A stretch of 64,000 nucleotides of DNA from positions 29,261,068 through 29,325,067 of the forward strand of contig NC_090952.1 in NCBI RefSeq assembly GCF_040807025.1. Reading direction: 5' to 3'. Positions 10,151 to 23,375 of this stretch are shown here, in pieces. This stretch comes from Struthio camelus (lineage: Eukaryota > Chordata > Aves > Struthioniformes > Struthionidae). Made by a program: the position numbers and the translations under genes. The notes beneath the pieces are model-generated. The model was not told the DNA's origin. It did no database searches and saw only the letters and a program-made list of their open reading frames with translations. Within the stretch, counting starts at the first letter, position 1. Each line of letters opens with the position of its first letter.

Positions 10151-11762
10151 GCCTGAAAATCAGATTTCTTCAGCATTAGGCACCCACATGGGCATCTTTT
10201 GGATCTGCTGACTTGCTGGATACACACCATAACTGGTTGACTTTTAGGAACAGGGATGAAACTCAAGAAAAGTGGGTTAATCTGACTCTGGGTGGCTGAC
10301 AAACCATATTCATTCATGTGGGAGTTAAACAGTGTGGAGGGATGTGATCAACCATAGTGGACACTTGAGTGAAAGCGGATTCTTGTTCTAACCCCTAGGT
10401 AGAGGATCTGGGTCCAGCAACTCTGACAGTAGCTGTGTTTGTCCCAGTTACGCTTGGCAATCAAAAAAGTTTTAAACTGCTTTAATCTTTTCTGCTTTCT
10501 GTAATGATCAAGTTCAAATGAGAGTTATGCTGCGAATGGAAGGAACAGTCCAGGTCAGCAGGCCCCAGTATCTGTCAGGAGAGAGGAGTATGAAGATGGA
10601 TAAATAGGAGAGATGATGAAAGATGGCAAAAAAGTGAATGCCGAAACTTGACAAAGACAAATTAAATAAAGTGGGGATCTCTCAGTGAGTGGAGCAGCAG
10701 CAAGGCAAATTCTAAACATGCTGGGACATCGGACCAGTCCCAAACCCCAAATCACCTGAATCGCTGCCAGTGGTTTTCCTTTAACAGTTTCAGCTACAAA
10801 ACCACTGCCAAAGGGAAGAATTAGGCAGCAATTGCAGATGAGGAGATCCAGATATCCTCACAGCAGGTATAGCACAGATGGCTGCAAGCTCAATCTCTTT
10901 TAGGCAACACATTGGAGTCTTAATGGCAGCAACATGTATAACAAATGAGGTCACCAGGACTAATATTATTACAACAAATTCCACAGAAATTAATCACGTT
11001 TGAGCCATAACGATAACAAGAGTGTTGGTTAGCAAGTTATCTCTCAAGCCTCCCATCTCTCTGGCAGTGTCTCATAGGCCAGTTTCTTGGGCTGGAGCAT
11101 GAGACTGTTTTCTTTCAAACTAAAGAAGAAGATTCATTTAGTCTAACTGAGGTTTATTCTCGAGTAGGTCAGGTTTACAGTGTAAGTTGTTCTAAAACTG
11201 CATTATGATATACTTTTCTGTGAGATTTTTTTTCCTTCTTTCTATGCAAAATACTGTCAATACCCTGGGAAAACTCCATTTAGCCCCTCACTAGGCTTAC
11301 GGCTTTGGGTTAAAGGTAATCTCTTTATACAAACACACACTTACACGTCTCACTCCCAGCCTGGTTCTGGGTAAAGTGTCTGCAATAAATCAAACCAGTT
11401 CTCTCTCACAGCAGGTCTGAAACACAATGAAGGAAACATCTTGGTAAATGCTCATCTTAATTTTTGTTCTTTAATAACAGGAAGCTCAAGTTTAAGACTT
11501 GACCATGTATGTTAGTCCATGCACCAACAAAGCCTGTGAGGTCTCCAGAAAAAGATTTTCCTGAATTCATATACCACATACATCAATATAGATCAATAAA
11601 TAGAAACTATTATGACTGTGACAGGGAAAAACTGTGCAGGGGGAGCTACCTGTGTGCATGTGTGTGAGATCTCTAGGTCTGGAAACTGCACTGACATAGC
11701 GTTCATGTCTTCCCTGATGCTGGGTGGCTGATAGATTTTTACCAAAGGAATGAGAACAATAC

Positions 11763-11788
11763 AAATAAATAAATAAATGAATAAATGA
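11763..11788. repeat. AAAT/AATG microsatellite
   Basis: Tandem AAAT units grading into AATG units over about 26 bp. Confidence 0.85.
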
Positions 11789-13154
11789 GAGAGAAAGAAC
11801 TTTGACCATACTTGTGGAAATCACAGCAGTAGTTAGGAATTGCATATCACAAAAAAGGTTAAAGTCAGGTTAGTGGCAGTGGGTTATCAGTGGGCTATTT
11901 TTCATAATCTGATCATCCCAGAATAGCCGCTCTGCTTCAGTTTCCAATACAAAAGCTGTCTCTGTTGCTCACATGTAGTAAGCAGGAAACCAGCAGGAAA
12001 GAGTGAAGATTCCACAAAAATTCCGCCTTTTCCTGTATTGCTGGCTGTGCTGATGCTTTCTCTACTCAGCTCTTGTTTGACTCCTGGGCACCCATCCAGA
12101 TTTACCCTCTGGCAGGAGACAAAAAGTGCCGTTCATAGACTGAAAATTGGAGAGTCAGTCTTGAGAGAACATTTGGCTGACAGATGTTTCTTCTTGTCTG
12201 TCTCCATCATTATTTTTTTCTCTTACTAATTTCTACCCTAGGAAGTGCGTGGCACTAATGCAAAGAAGGAAGGGTAAAAAAAAAAACCCACAAAAAATAA
12301 AAACATTTAAAAAGACTTGGGACATGAATTCTTAATCAAACACTGGAGGTCCGGTTATGCTTGGAGGGGTGCGTCTGTACCTTTGGGTTTGGGTGGGAGT
12401 CTGCCTGCAATGAATATTTCATTCAAATCAAAGGGCAAATGTTACACAATGTCTCTCAACTTCCATTTCACAGAACAGGGAGTGTCAGCAGTCTTACAGT
12501 TCGCAGAAATGTCATGGTACAAAATTTGCAAAGTTGGACCACAATCCCGCAATAAGCAAGAATGCCTCTACCTGGATAGAGTTTGTAGTTGATGTCCAGG
12601 CCTTTGATATAAGACCAACAGTCCTAGTGATAGATGTGTTAGAGTGAGAGGTCAGTGAACTATCAGGTAAACTTCTGGAGGAATTCTGCTTTCTTAATTC
12701 CTTGAGAGGATGAGATCTCATGTTATTTTTGCCCCTTCAGTGAGTCCCTGGTGGATTAAACTAGCCCATAGAAAGGGAGCACAAAGCTCAGTGTTTTATC
12801 TTTGGAAAGCGCCCTCACACACACCTTCAGAAGAAACCACCTGACTCCCTGGCAGCTCTTTGGCAGCTTTTCTGCACTCACTGATGCAGACTCACTGACT
12901 CATTAGCACTCATCCTCTTGCTGGCTATGTCCCCTGTCCTCTACAGCCTCTCTTCCCCTGACTCTTGTGAGTTTCATCTAACCAAAGTTCTCCTTCCTAG
13001 AGGAAAGACTGGCCACCTCTCTTCTGCTGTGATTAAGAGGAGAAAGGGAGCTATTCACAAGGGATGCGAAATAACTTCTGGAATAGTGCTTTTAAAGAAG
13101 TTAAGGAAAGAAAGCAGTATGTTAATTTGCAAAATGCAGCACTTGCAATCCTGT

Positions 13155-13212
13155 GCTGACCTAAGCATGTCAGTAAGTGATCTGCTGACCTAAGCATGTC
13201 AATAAGTGATCT
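13155..13212 (+). repeat. 29-bp tandem duplication
   Basis: Two head-to-tail 29-bp units beginning gctgacctaagcatgtca, differing at very few positions. A recent local duplication without a recognised function. Confidence 0.9.
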
Positions 13213-16200
13213 CCTGCTTTCTCCAGAAGCCTTTTGACTGCAGCTACAGCTTCAATATAGTCCATCACCTGCTCAAGTCAAGCCTGAATCAGCATAATCA
13301 ACCAATATCTGCTTGACTGATTATATAAAATAGGTCAGTGTTTTTCAGGCCCTCCTCTGCTGCACAGGTATAACCATGTACCTATACTATAGCTAAACAG
13401 AGACTGTCACCTTCCACAGTTGCTGTGGGAACCCTTTTTATTGGTACTGAATTCATCCACTAAAGCTAGACTGTGACGTATTCAGCCTTCCTCTTCATCA
13501 TGAAAGAGTAACTTCAGGACATAGCTACACTTCAAAACTTGCTGCTTTCATTTACTGGGGTAGGTAGTAAACCCAGAGAGAATGGCTTAGGATACAAAGG
13601 GTCATCTTCATCATGGGATCCAAAAAGCTTGGAAGATAAGCAGCTCCTCCAGCCCTTTGATAGTGAGTAAATTCAGGATCAGGTTAGGCAAGTGCAGTTG
13701 CTCATCACAGCAAACAGTGGAAACTATTTCACTGTTTACAGTAAAAGATAATTCAGGAAGAGCTGTATTAGAGCTCTGCATTCTGTGAGAGGCAGCCTGT
13801 TTTACCTTCTTGTGTATGACTCGCTTTTCTACATGAGTCAGAGGCTACAGCCCTGACCAGGGCAGGACAAGTTATTGAGTTTGTTTGGATGGAGCAGGAC
13901 ATGAAAATGAAGGGGTTTAGTTTGCCAATGTCTCTGCCACATCTCTAGGCCCTGAGGACCTGCTCCAGACCTCACAGTCCCTTCCTTCATAGTTCTGACA
14001 CGTGCTGAGGCCCAAAGCGCTGCTTCCCAGCAGAGGGGACTGTGGATACCCAGGGCTTCTGAGGAGAAGGTAAACACTTTGAGCTGTTATTCTTCTTCTT
14101 TCCTTCCGAAAAAAGCCAGTGGCACAGGATGGGGGTCCTCAAACTTATGTAAGAAACAAGATCATTTTCAATGGCCTTTCAAAACAGTGCCTTTTAAGGA
14201 GAAGAACTCCATGCTAGCAAGTGATATACAGGTGTCAGCCACACCCAAGTGCCTGAAATGGTCTCCACTGTACATATCTACAAAGCTATTCTGGAGCCAT
14301 CACAGAAGATGAAGCCGGCAAGCCTAGAGCAATGAGACCTGAAACCCAGAAGAGCTCAGCAGCACCTGAATTTTCATTTACTTCTGAATAAAGCTGTCTT
14401 TGGATATGCGTAAGCCGTACCACCATCCAGCCATGTGTAATCCATCCACTGCAAAAAACAAACAAGATGTCAGGGGGACATCTTTTCTCTTTTGCAAGTA
14501 TTTAATGATCTAAATGCAAGAACAAAGAAAGAAGGAAAAGAAATCCCTGGATCTGCAGCATGCTGTTGGTGCTGTGTTATATAATGCAGGGCCTGTGACT
14601 CAATACAGCTCCCTTTTCCCTTCAGATCTACGATGAACCAGGACCCAGAAGGCTGTGACAGGGAAGCATCAATGAAAACAGCACATTTTCTTTGGGATGG
14701 TAAAACCATAGCTCCTCACACAGGTGGACAGAAATGTTGCCTTTTGCTATGGTTCCCAAAGAGAGCACAGCAATTCATGCAAACTGCAGGCTGCCACGTA
14801 GTGCCTTTAAACCAAAGGGACTGGCAGAAGCGTGGCCAAGGCCTCTGCCACATGGCAGAGCCAGGCCTAGGGCTTGCATTGCACTGACAGCATGCAGGAG
14901 GCTTGGGAGACATCAAGACACACTGGCTTCAGAGGACCGGAGAGAATGCACTCGCGTGGCTCCAACGTTTCCTGATACAGTCGGAGGGGCTCATCTCAGA
15001 GGCTTTAATCTCAGGAGATAGGAGTGTTCAAGGGGGAGGGTGGTGAGGGACTGAGGGTACATGCAGCATAGGATGTGGTTAACTTCTCCCCCACCACGTT
15101 CCTGCACACTTTGCAGCCACAGTGCCAGCCAGGCAGAAGGAAGAGGGTGACAGAGATCAAATTAACCTCTTCCTCGTCCCTGAGTACTCTGGCTGCTGGC
15201 TTTCCTCCCAGCTCTCGTCTCTGCCCTTGCAGCAAAGATCAGCAAGGGCCAGACCAGCGCTAGGAAAGCATTCATCTCTCGGAGGCCCCCTCAGCGCAAA
15301 ATTCCTCACTGAATAAAGAGGGGAAAGGGAAGAGGAAGAAGGGTGAGGTCAGGACCATGTCCACCTCCAGCCAGCCCACGAGATTTAAAGACTGCTCTGT
15401 TCCGAGCCTGACTGCAGACTTAGTGCCAGGTCCAGGAAAGCAGGAAGGAGATGAACAGTGGAAACTGGAAAACTTCAGAGTGTCTGGTCTGGGACAGGGA
15501 AATTGTTCTATTTAAGACCTGTCATTTAATTTTATTTTTAACATGGGCTCTTAGACTCACACGCTGTTGTTATTGATTTTACAAAAGGAGGGTGGAGGGG
15601 TTTCCTTGCTGCAAGGCGTCTGTGTCTCACTGGGCACAGGATGGGCTTGGAAGGTTTCTAATTCCAGGAATGCATCTTTTTATAGGTCCTGATCCAGGAA
15701 ACAAAATCACATGGCTGAGTTCTACGCTCAGATATAAGCCATGCAGCCCTTGCACATTAGGAAAAGATTAACCAGAGGAGCACAGAGACAGCGCAGACAT
15801 AAACTTGGTGATATGAAAAATGGGGAGAAATGGTGCATTTTGGTTGGAAGTCTACAGCTGGGAGGAATGTGAAAATTGTGCAAAGGAGACATTAAGCTAA
15901 CTACCAAGTAAAACTTCCTTACAGTGAGGTGCAAGCTTCAAAGGGAAATAACAAAAGCTCTTGTACCTGAGCATGTTTTGTATTTTTGCCACCCCTAAGC
16001 AACTTTAAATCCATCTCTCAGGCCTTTTAAACCTATACTAGATAAGTCCCTGGAGCATATTCTTAGAAGATACTGCACATGCACTGTAAAAACCTACTAA
16101 AACTGATTAAACACCAGCTGAGGCAAAAGACTGAACATACAAGGGTTGTGTACAATTTTTTCTGGAGTGGACACAGTAGCCTTAGAGAAGTGACACATGC

Positions 16201-16914
16201 TCGTGCTTACATGCATATGCCCAGCATGAAGGGAAGACATCTAACAAGAGAAAAATGGTGCAAAAGACTTTAGATTGGTCTGGAACGGCCCCAGAGCTCC
16301 ATTCCACCTTCTCTCTAACTTACTTGCAAACTGTTAAAGCGTCTCATCAACTTCAGTATGCTCAGGGAGTTTGACAAAATCAGACCGCTCTAATCATCAC
16401 CCTCTTTCAGTAGGACCTACTTTAATGATGAGTTAATTGCCCATGATGAGACTTTGATTTTCTTGGAATGCTTTAGCTCTTTGTAATTTTCAGGTTCTGG
16501 CTTATTCACTGGCATTATCATGAATAATTGCAGTCCTTCATGAGTAATACATAAAGACACAGTCCCACCGAGGAAAATGAGCTACATATTTTCAGTCAAT
16601 TTACTTCTTTCAGTCTTCAGTCAGGTTTCATCTGCCCCATGGAAGTCACTCTGAGAAGGCCAACATCCACGCCCTCTCCAAACTGTATTTCTTCATAGGA
16701 TTCTTTACTCAAGCCTTTACTCAGTACTTTACTTTTACTCAATCCAGGTGAACAGAAAATAATTGTGGAGCCAACAGTTTTCAACACTGAGCAAAGCCTA
16801 TGCTGCTGCTGGAATCCACATTGGACATCTTGAGGCTTTGGGGCTTTACAGCAAGGTTTTTTTAAATTAGGAATGTGTAGATTTTAATGTGGTTTGGCAT
16901 ATAGGCAACATTCC

Positions 16915-17560
16915 ATAGATGCATCCCAGAAATTAAACATAGAAAAGACCTGTTGGTAGATCTAATCCACTTTGCTTGGTCCCACACAGAATTGGTCCCT
17001 ATGGGACAATTTCTATTGTTTGCTCAAGACAAGTTTTAAATTTCCCAGGTGATGAAGCTTCCACCAATTCTTCTGAGGAAACAATTAACAGCCTAACACA
17101 TCTCGCTGTCAAGACATTTTCCTGAGATTCTTCCTACATTTTTTTCAACATAGACCTCCTAGCTATGTCTCACTGGACTGTTATAAATAATTTCCTTCCC
17201 ACCTGAGTGCATACATTTTCAAATATTTCTGGTGTGCTACATGAACTAGGCAGAGGATAGAATTACATATATTGTGATTTCCTAACTCAATCCTTTTTTA
17301 TTCCTTCAAATAAGTTTTTCCCTTGAAATCCTCAATCAGTAAGTTGTTCTTTTCTAGGTCCTCCCAGCTTGGCACTGTTTTTTCAACAAAATGGTGCTCA
17401 GGATGGATAGAACAGTCTCTGAGGTATGGGAGAGTGCACACAGACTATTCAACATTTTACCTTCCTTACAATGAGTGTGCTGTAGGAGTTTTTCACAGGC
17501 TGCATTAACCTCTATGTTCCCAAGCTGTCAATCATTTTAGCATTTGTTTAATCTTTGACC
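16915..17560 (-). mobile_element. Ancient CR1-type LINE (antisense)
   Basis: The 3' end lies at the low coordinate: catagaaaagacctgttgg then agatctaatccac matches the antisense-read start of old CR1 copies. Farther in, ttcccaggtgatgaagc, ttccaccaattcttctgagg and cattttcctgagattcttcc match the conserved antisense blocks for the C-terminal part of the CR1 ORF2 product. Many substitutions and no open frame. The boundary beyond about 17300 is uncertain. Confidence 0.6.
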
Positions 17561-18084
17561 ACAAGTACAGTTTTATAATATTGGAAGGTATGCCAAGGCT
17601 TTAGTAACCAGAACACAAGCTCCTCTTCAGTACTTGTTTTGGTCAAGTTCAGTGCATAATGTAGGTCTCATCCTGGTGTTTGTGCAATGGTTACTCATTG
17701 CCTTTCACCACTCTTTAATTTGGCTCAGTGAATTAAAGTAAGTGAATTAAAGTTAGTACTGTAGTTCTGGAATGAAGAGCGTTGGCAGAAGTGCAGGGTC
17801 CTGATCTAGAAACGGAGCAGCAGTTATGTGCCACAGCAGGTGAGGCAGGACCTGAAATAACAACAGTGCTGATGATCGGGACCAAGTTCATCTCTGGGTC
17901 TTACAGGGCTGACAGATGATATAGCATGTCACAGTTTAAACACAGCTGTGTGCAGAGGCAGGACTGCAGTGGCAGGGTAAATAATTTAAGAATGAAAAGC
18001 TTTGGCAGAGAGCACTTGGAAATTTTTATCTTTCAAGGGAAGACTTTCTGAGACCTCAAAGACACTCTCATTCATCTTATTACA

Positions 18085-18200
18085 AGGCCCTCTGCCAGCT
18101 TTCCCTAACTGTAAAATATAGACTGAGATGTGCACCATTCTTTGTTAAGTGCTGTGAACTACAAATGAAAAATGCAATGTACTTTTGTAAATTTAAATGC
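18085..18200 (+). mobile_element. MIR-like CORE-SINE relic, 3' half
   Basis: tttccctaactgtaaaatat, then gttaagtgctgtgaactac and aaatgaaaaatgcaatg, follow the MIR-type order (tttccccatctgtaaaatggg...gtaaagcgctttgagatc...gatgaaaggcgctat). Old and degraded. Confidence 0.45.
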
Positions 18201-19437
18201 TGTTTACATATATGTAAATAAAATGCAAAAATGCTATTTCTATGAATATCATTTCATGACAAAAAACACCACTAAAGGAAATCTGGTGCCATTTGTTTCT
18301 TCACAAAACATGACTACAACCGTGCAAAAGATTATTTAGTTCCCCTTTGGTCTACTGCTGCTGAGTTTGATGAAGGCCTTGCTTACAGGCGCTAAAATAT
18401 TGCACACTGAAGTTGGATGAATTTGTTTGATGGTGAAAGTTTTCAAATTTTCTAGGAATAATCTTTGTGCTCTCCCAGATTTGTCACATCTGGCATTCCC
18501 TTCCACAGACAATTTGCAGTGAGGAATAAATTAGGATAAAACAGGACTCATGGGATTCCTGTTCAATGCAGTGCTGACGTCCCAAATATTCAACTGTGTG
18601 AGAAGTGGTAAACAAGCCCAAGACTGACTGCAGCCCAGAGCATGTATATTGAGTCAGTTTAATATTTTCTATGCCCTCTTTACTGATTTGTTTAGCCTAA
18701 AGTATCTTTACTACATACTGTCTTTAACCTCAAGGCTTCTCTGGTAGGATTCATGTCACTTCACTACAAGTTCATAAACATTTTGACAGTTCTCATACAA
18801 TTAAGGTTGTTTTTATATACATACAATGAACCTCACTTGTACTTTAAAGTGATAAAGATTTACTATTTCTCCTTGGCTCTTCCTAGGAACACAGTAGCAA
18901 TTCCTAATCTAGCCGGGTTGCTTTGGGATCCAGAACAAGTTTTCTCTGTTCACAGAGATGTTAAAACTGGATCAACCCTACATGCTCGACTTGTACTTTG
19001 ATTTGCTAGCATGAGCCTGTCCATTAGGAAGACAGTACAAAATTATGGCTGCTATTGAACACCCACATTTCTGAGGATTTTTTTTTTCTGCTTATTTGTG
19101 TTTTTAATGACTGGAATCATATTGGAAAATAATTAATTCAACTGGAGAAGGAATGGTAGCCTTTACAGACTGTTTATTTCCTGTCACTCCTAGAGATGCT
19201 CCTACCATGCGCCAAGCTCAGGACTTCTTGTTGGGGCTTTCTCAAAAAAAGATCAGTTTGCAACCAGTGTTGCTTCCCAGTAGTGAAGCCTGTAGGATAA
19301 AAGTAGGGAGTGGGTCTGCTGCTGACTGCCCACAGATTGGTGGCCACAGTCCCTTCTTCCAGATACTGCAGTGAATAACCGCCTGTCTCATTTTCTGAGA
19401 CTAATGGTGATATGAATCATCCTTCCAGTGGGCAGGT

Positions 19438-19570
19438 GAACCCCAATATCTCCAATAGACAGGTGAGGAAATAGGGAGATCTAGTGCATTCCTCAGGGTT
19501 CAGAGCAAATCACAGGTCAGATCTGGAGCAGAGGCCAGGATTCCTCTCACTTTTAGGCAACTAGCCTGGG
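19438..19570 (-). mobile_element. MIR-like CORE-SINE relic (antisense)
   Basis: gaaccccaatatctccaat, agacaggtgaggaaatagg, gagcaaatcacaggtcag and ggagcagaggccaggattcc align in order with the antisense MIR-type core (ccccattttacagatgaggaaac...ggtcacacagcaagtcagtggcagagccaggatt). One of the better preserved copies here. Confidence 0.6.
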
Positions 19571-22500
19571 ACAAGACAGTGTGATATGCACTTCATGCCT
19601 TCACAGCCTGAAGTCTTGCCTACTCATGCTGGTGTGCTATTGGTAGCATAAATGCATTGTCACCATGCCTAAAATTGCCTGGAAACTTAGAGATTCTTCC
19701 TTCAGACAGACCTTGCAGAACAGGCTCCTATAAAACAAATTTCTTCTGCATATTTTAGAGCCCATAGGAAACTGCACTCTGTCAGAGAGTGGGTCCCTTG
19801 TCCGCAGAGGCATGTCGGTGTTCACAGACTAACACAAGGAGCCTTCAGCGGGGATCACCTTGTGAATAAATCACTCTAGGAGTGCTCTGCTGGGAAAGGA
19901 ATTGGCTATGGCCCTCATGCTCTCGTTTGTAGGCTGTTGAGAGGGCAAACCGGTGAGGCAGAAAGCTGGCTCCAGCAGTGGTGTGCTCCGTTGCTCACAT
20001 CTGCTCCCACAATATTATCCCACTCATGTCCTCTCTTTCCACAACCCTCTCCTCTGTGTGTGTCATTCCTGGAGTCTGTATTTCCTTCCATTGTTCCCTA
20101 GCAGCTCCTAGGGTAATGTTGTCTCCTTTCTCAGCCTTGTAGTCTTGGCCATCAAGTGTGAACTGATGGGTGGGCTTTAAACAGCAGAACAGAATGAACA
20201 ATTCCTTCTCCTCGGATGTCCCCTCCCTCACCAGTATCCACTTCCCTATGCACACACTGAAATCACGTCTTTCTTCTCAAGTCTCTTGACTCAGGATGGA
20301 GGGTGGGGAGGGTTTTAAAGAGGTTCTCATGTTGTCTTGTCCCTTGGATAAAATGAGCTCCTGTTAGAGCCACCAACACAGCCTAGCTTAGCATTGAGCT
20401 GCTGGGCAAGTGTTGAGCTGTGCTTTCCTACCCCTCACCCTTTTCTCAAGCATTAGGTGATGTAAGCTGGAATCGCCAAGGTGTTGAGCATCTCCATCTA
20501 CAGTCCTCAAGCCTATGAAAGCCAAGGCTTTTTGAGACTTTGCATCATTGATCTTTGGGTTTATTTCTCTTTTCTCCTCTCTCTTCCTCCCTAATCATCA
20601 AACATTGCTTTGTCAGTGAAGACAGGCAGAAGGAATCTGCTCCTTAGTGACTCCGGAGCAAATGTAGGAACACTACTTCAACCCAAATGCCCCCAATATT
20701 TCTTCAAACCAAAGCCATTTATATCAAATTCTTAAAATTTGTTTTAGCCAGAAAACCTGAAAAACTCAGAGAAGTCAAAAGATGGTCATTTTTCAATTTG
20801 GAATAAAGTTTCATTTCAAACAACCTAAGATTAATTAAGAAAAAAATAGAAACGTATAATAGGATTTTTTTGTTTTTTGTTTTTTTAACTGCAAACAAAC
20901 CAAAAGAAAAAGAAGCTTAATTTGGCCTGGCATGATGTGGTTTCTGAAAGGATTTGGCCTTGCTGCAAAAAGGTGAGAAAATGGAAACAAAAATGTTGTT
21001 TTTGTCATAGGAGCCACAAAAATCCATTGCTGAGATTGTTTTATTCCTACCTAATGCCTATTAACTTTACAGTGTCCCACAAATGGGCCCATAGAACCCT
21101 TGGAAATATGGACAGCAGAACAGCTGCTTATTCTGTCCAAATGACGATGTGACAATGAAGGGTGTCAACAGCACTATCTTACCACAAACTCAGTTACATC
21201 TTTCATTAGCCCTGATGCTCTTACTGGTCTGATAAGAATATTCTGTTCCTCATGGTGCCCGAGGACTTGCACAGGGAGGAATTTTTATTTCCTCAGTGGT
21301 ACAATAGGGCTCACCATTCAAACAGGGAGGCTGGCAATTATTTACAAGCGGTCATAAAACTTGAGCATCTTTGCAGACATATGCAGGATTTTGGCTTCCT
21401 GGAGATCTCTCCAAGCTGGTCCAGCTTTGGAAAAGTGTAGGACAATGGAGTTAGAGGGAGAGATTAAAATCTTGCAGTGCTCTTTTAATGAGTAAGCGAG
21501 GTCACAGGCAAATTATCAGATTGTTGGGAGCAGATCAGGACTGTTTCCAAATATCTGTCATTTTCCTATTTGGGAGTTTTACCATCCCAGTAAGCAACTT
21601 TCCAGGACAGGAGTAGATTGAGGGAAACGCTTTGATCACACCATGACCATCCAGTTCCCAATAAGGCTTTCAGGAGTTAGACAGCTTTGCAAAACTCCTC
21701 CGCCCAACTCAAAGCATTGTGACTAACTCTCCTGCATACAGCCCATTTCCTCAAAACAGCAATCAGAGGCTGCAGGCAGCAGACAAAACCTTCCGATCAG
21801 AGACTGGTCATGCCTGTGTGATGTCCTCAGTATAACCAGTTTAGTGCAGCATGGTGGAAGGAGTGTTAACATGGGTGTGATACCATGCCTAGGAATTCCA
21901 GTGTCACTAAGTAATTATTTGTAATAACCAAGAGTAACAATTTCCATATGTACAACCCAAAAACAAGAACTACAAGTCAGGAGATGCCTTCTCCAGCTTG
22001 TTAGATGAAAGCAGGATTTCTAACTCCTCTAAATTAAGAACTCTGCTATTCTCTACACTGCTCTCCACTACTCTAGCAAAAATAAAATCAGCTGAACACA
22101 TGTATTTCACTGAGGAGAGATGGGATTTTTGCTAGAGGTTTGGGGTGAGGATGGGTTGGCAGGGAACTGACTCTCTAGACACCATGATCGTATTTTCCCG
22201 ATTAAGGAACTTGGGCAAATGCACTTTTCACATCCATTTTAGATGATAGCCTCAAATGTCTGCTCCAGGATGGTGAGTTCTGCTCAGTAAGTCTGAGAAG
22301 CCCCTGAGATGAGCCTCCCTTATGGGGCTGGGGCTTTCCAGGCCTGTCCAGAATGTGCAAATTCAGAAACCAAGTGAAAAATGGGTTAAAAAACTAAAAA
22401 ATATGGCTTACCAAGAACTTCCTTCCAAAGTGGTTTGTGTCATTCTTTGCATGGAGGAATGGGATTTCTCCTTAACCATCCCTCAGAGCGTTCCTTTGTT

Positions 22501-22668
22501 CAACTGGGCAGAAGAAGCCACCATCTTATGATGGGTTAATCTTGGGTTAATGCCAACAAGATTATTTAACTTTTTTTTTCCTCAATGTACACCTCGACAC
22601 ACATAGCCTGAAGCAAGAAGAAAGGAATTCCCTGCGAAATGGGGCAGCAGGACATTGGCCAGGACCTT

Positions 22669-22693
22669 GGTGGCACCACAAGCTGGTGCCACC
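22669..22693. repeat. Perfect 10-bp inverted repeat (hairpin)
   Basis: GGTGGCACCA and TGGTGCCACC are exact reverse complements separated by CAAGC. The half-sites contain TGGCA/TGCCA as in NF1 sites, but at a spacing larger than the canonical one. Function unknown. Confidence 0.9.
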
Positions 22694-23184
22694 CTTCTTC
22701 TCCCTCTGTGCCCCCCTCCACTAGCACCACCTTCAACCCTGCCCTCCTCAGCCACTCTGAGAGCCAAATCACGGGGACTGGAGACAGCACAAATGTTTTT
22801 CTGTTCCTCGATCCACTGCGTCATCTTGACCGTAGCCAGTACAAATCCTTTGGCTCCTAGCCAGGCCTCAGGGTTTCCCCCCGCCCCTTCTGCCAAAGCA
22901 AACTGACTTCTGACACCTTCCCTTACGTTTTCATCCTTTAAAGGGTGGAAAAGCTGAAAGCCCAGCTTGGCTATATTCACTGCTATGCTTTCTCCTTACT
23001 CCCCCACCCAGACATTAAATAAGTTCTTTCAGAGAGAACTGGGCACCTGGTTTGCTAGTACACAGCTGCTTGCAGGCAGAGGGAGCAGGCAGTGTGCATG
23101 TGCACATGTGTGGGTATATGTGTTAAGGACCACATCTGAGTGCATTTCGGGGTGTTTTCATTGCAGCCCAAGGAAAGCAGTGCT

Positions 23185-23375
23185 GGCCTGGGAGCGTAAT
23201 CCTAGCTTTCTCTGTGACCTATCATAAGCTTTATATTTTGGGTTCCTGGGCCTTAACCACTCCAGCTGTAAATTGTGGCTAACAATTCTTGCCTCCTTCT
23301 GAAATGTTTAGTGGAAAGTACTGTGTGAGACCTAGGTGTTATGAGTAGTGTCTAAAAGTGACAATAAACAATATT
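23185..23375 (+). mobile_element. MIR-like CORE-SINE relic
   Basis: cctgggagcgtaatcctagc, tttctctgtgacct, tgggccttaaccactcc, agctgtaaattgtggctaac and ggaaagtactgtgtgagacc follow the whole MIR-type order from the 5' tRNA-related part through the core to the 3' tail. Old insertion. Confidence 0.55.

Larger units (their letters stand above)
8721..16914. other. Long non-coding stretch, no gene recognised
   Basis: About 8 kb with no recognisable exon, RNA gene or young transposon. It contains a probable MIR-like relic at 10005-10150, an AAAT microsatellite at 11763-11788, an A-rich patch near 12275-12310 and a 29-bp tandem duplication at 13155-13212. The short open frames here match no family I know. 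Confidence 0.55.

Noticed and set aside
22582..22980. 132-codon minus-strand frame
   Set aside because: Mixed composition but no known motif, and overlapped by open frames on the other strand. Treated as chance.
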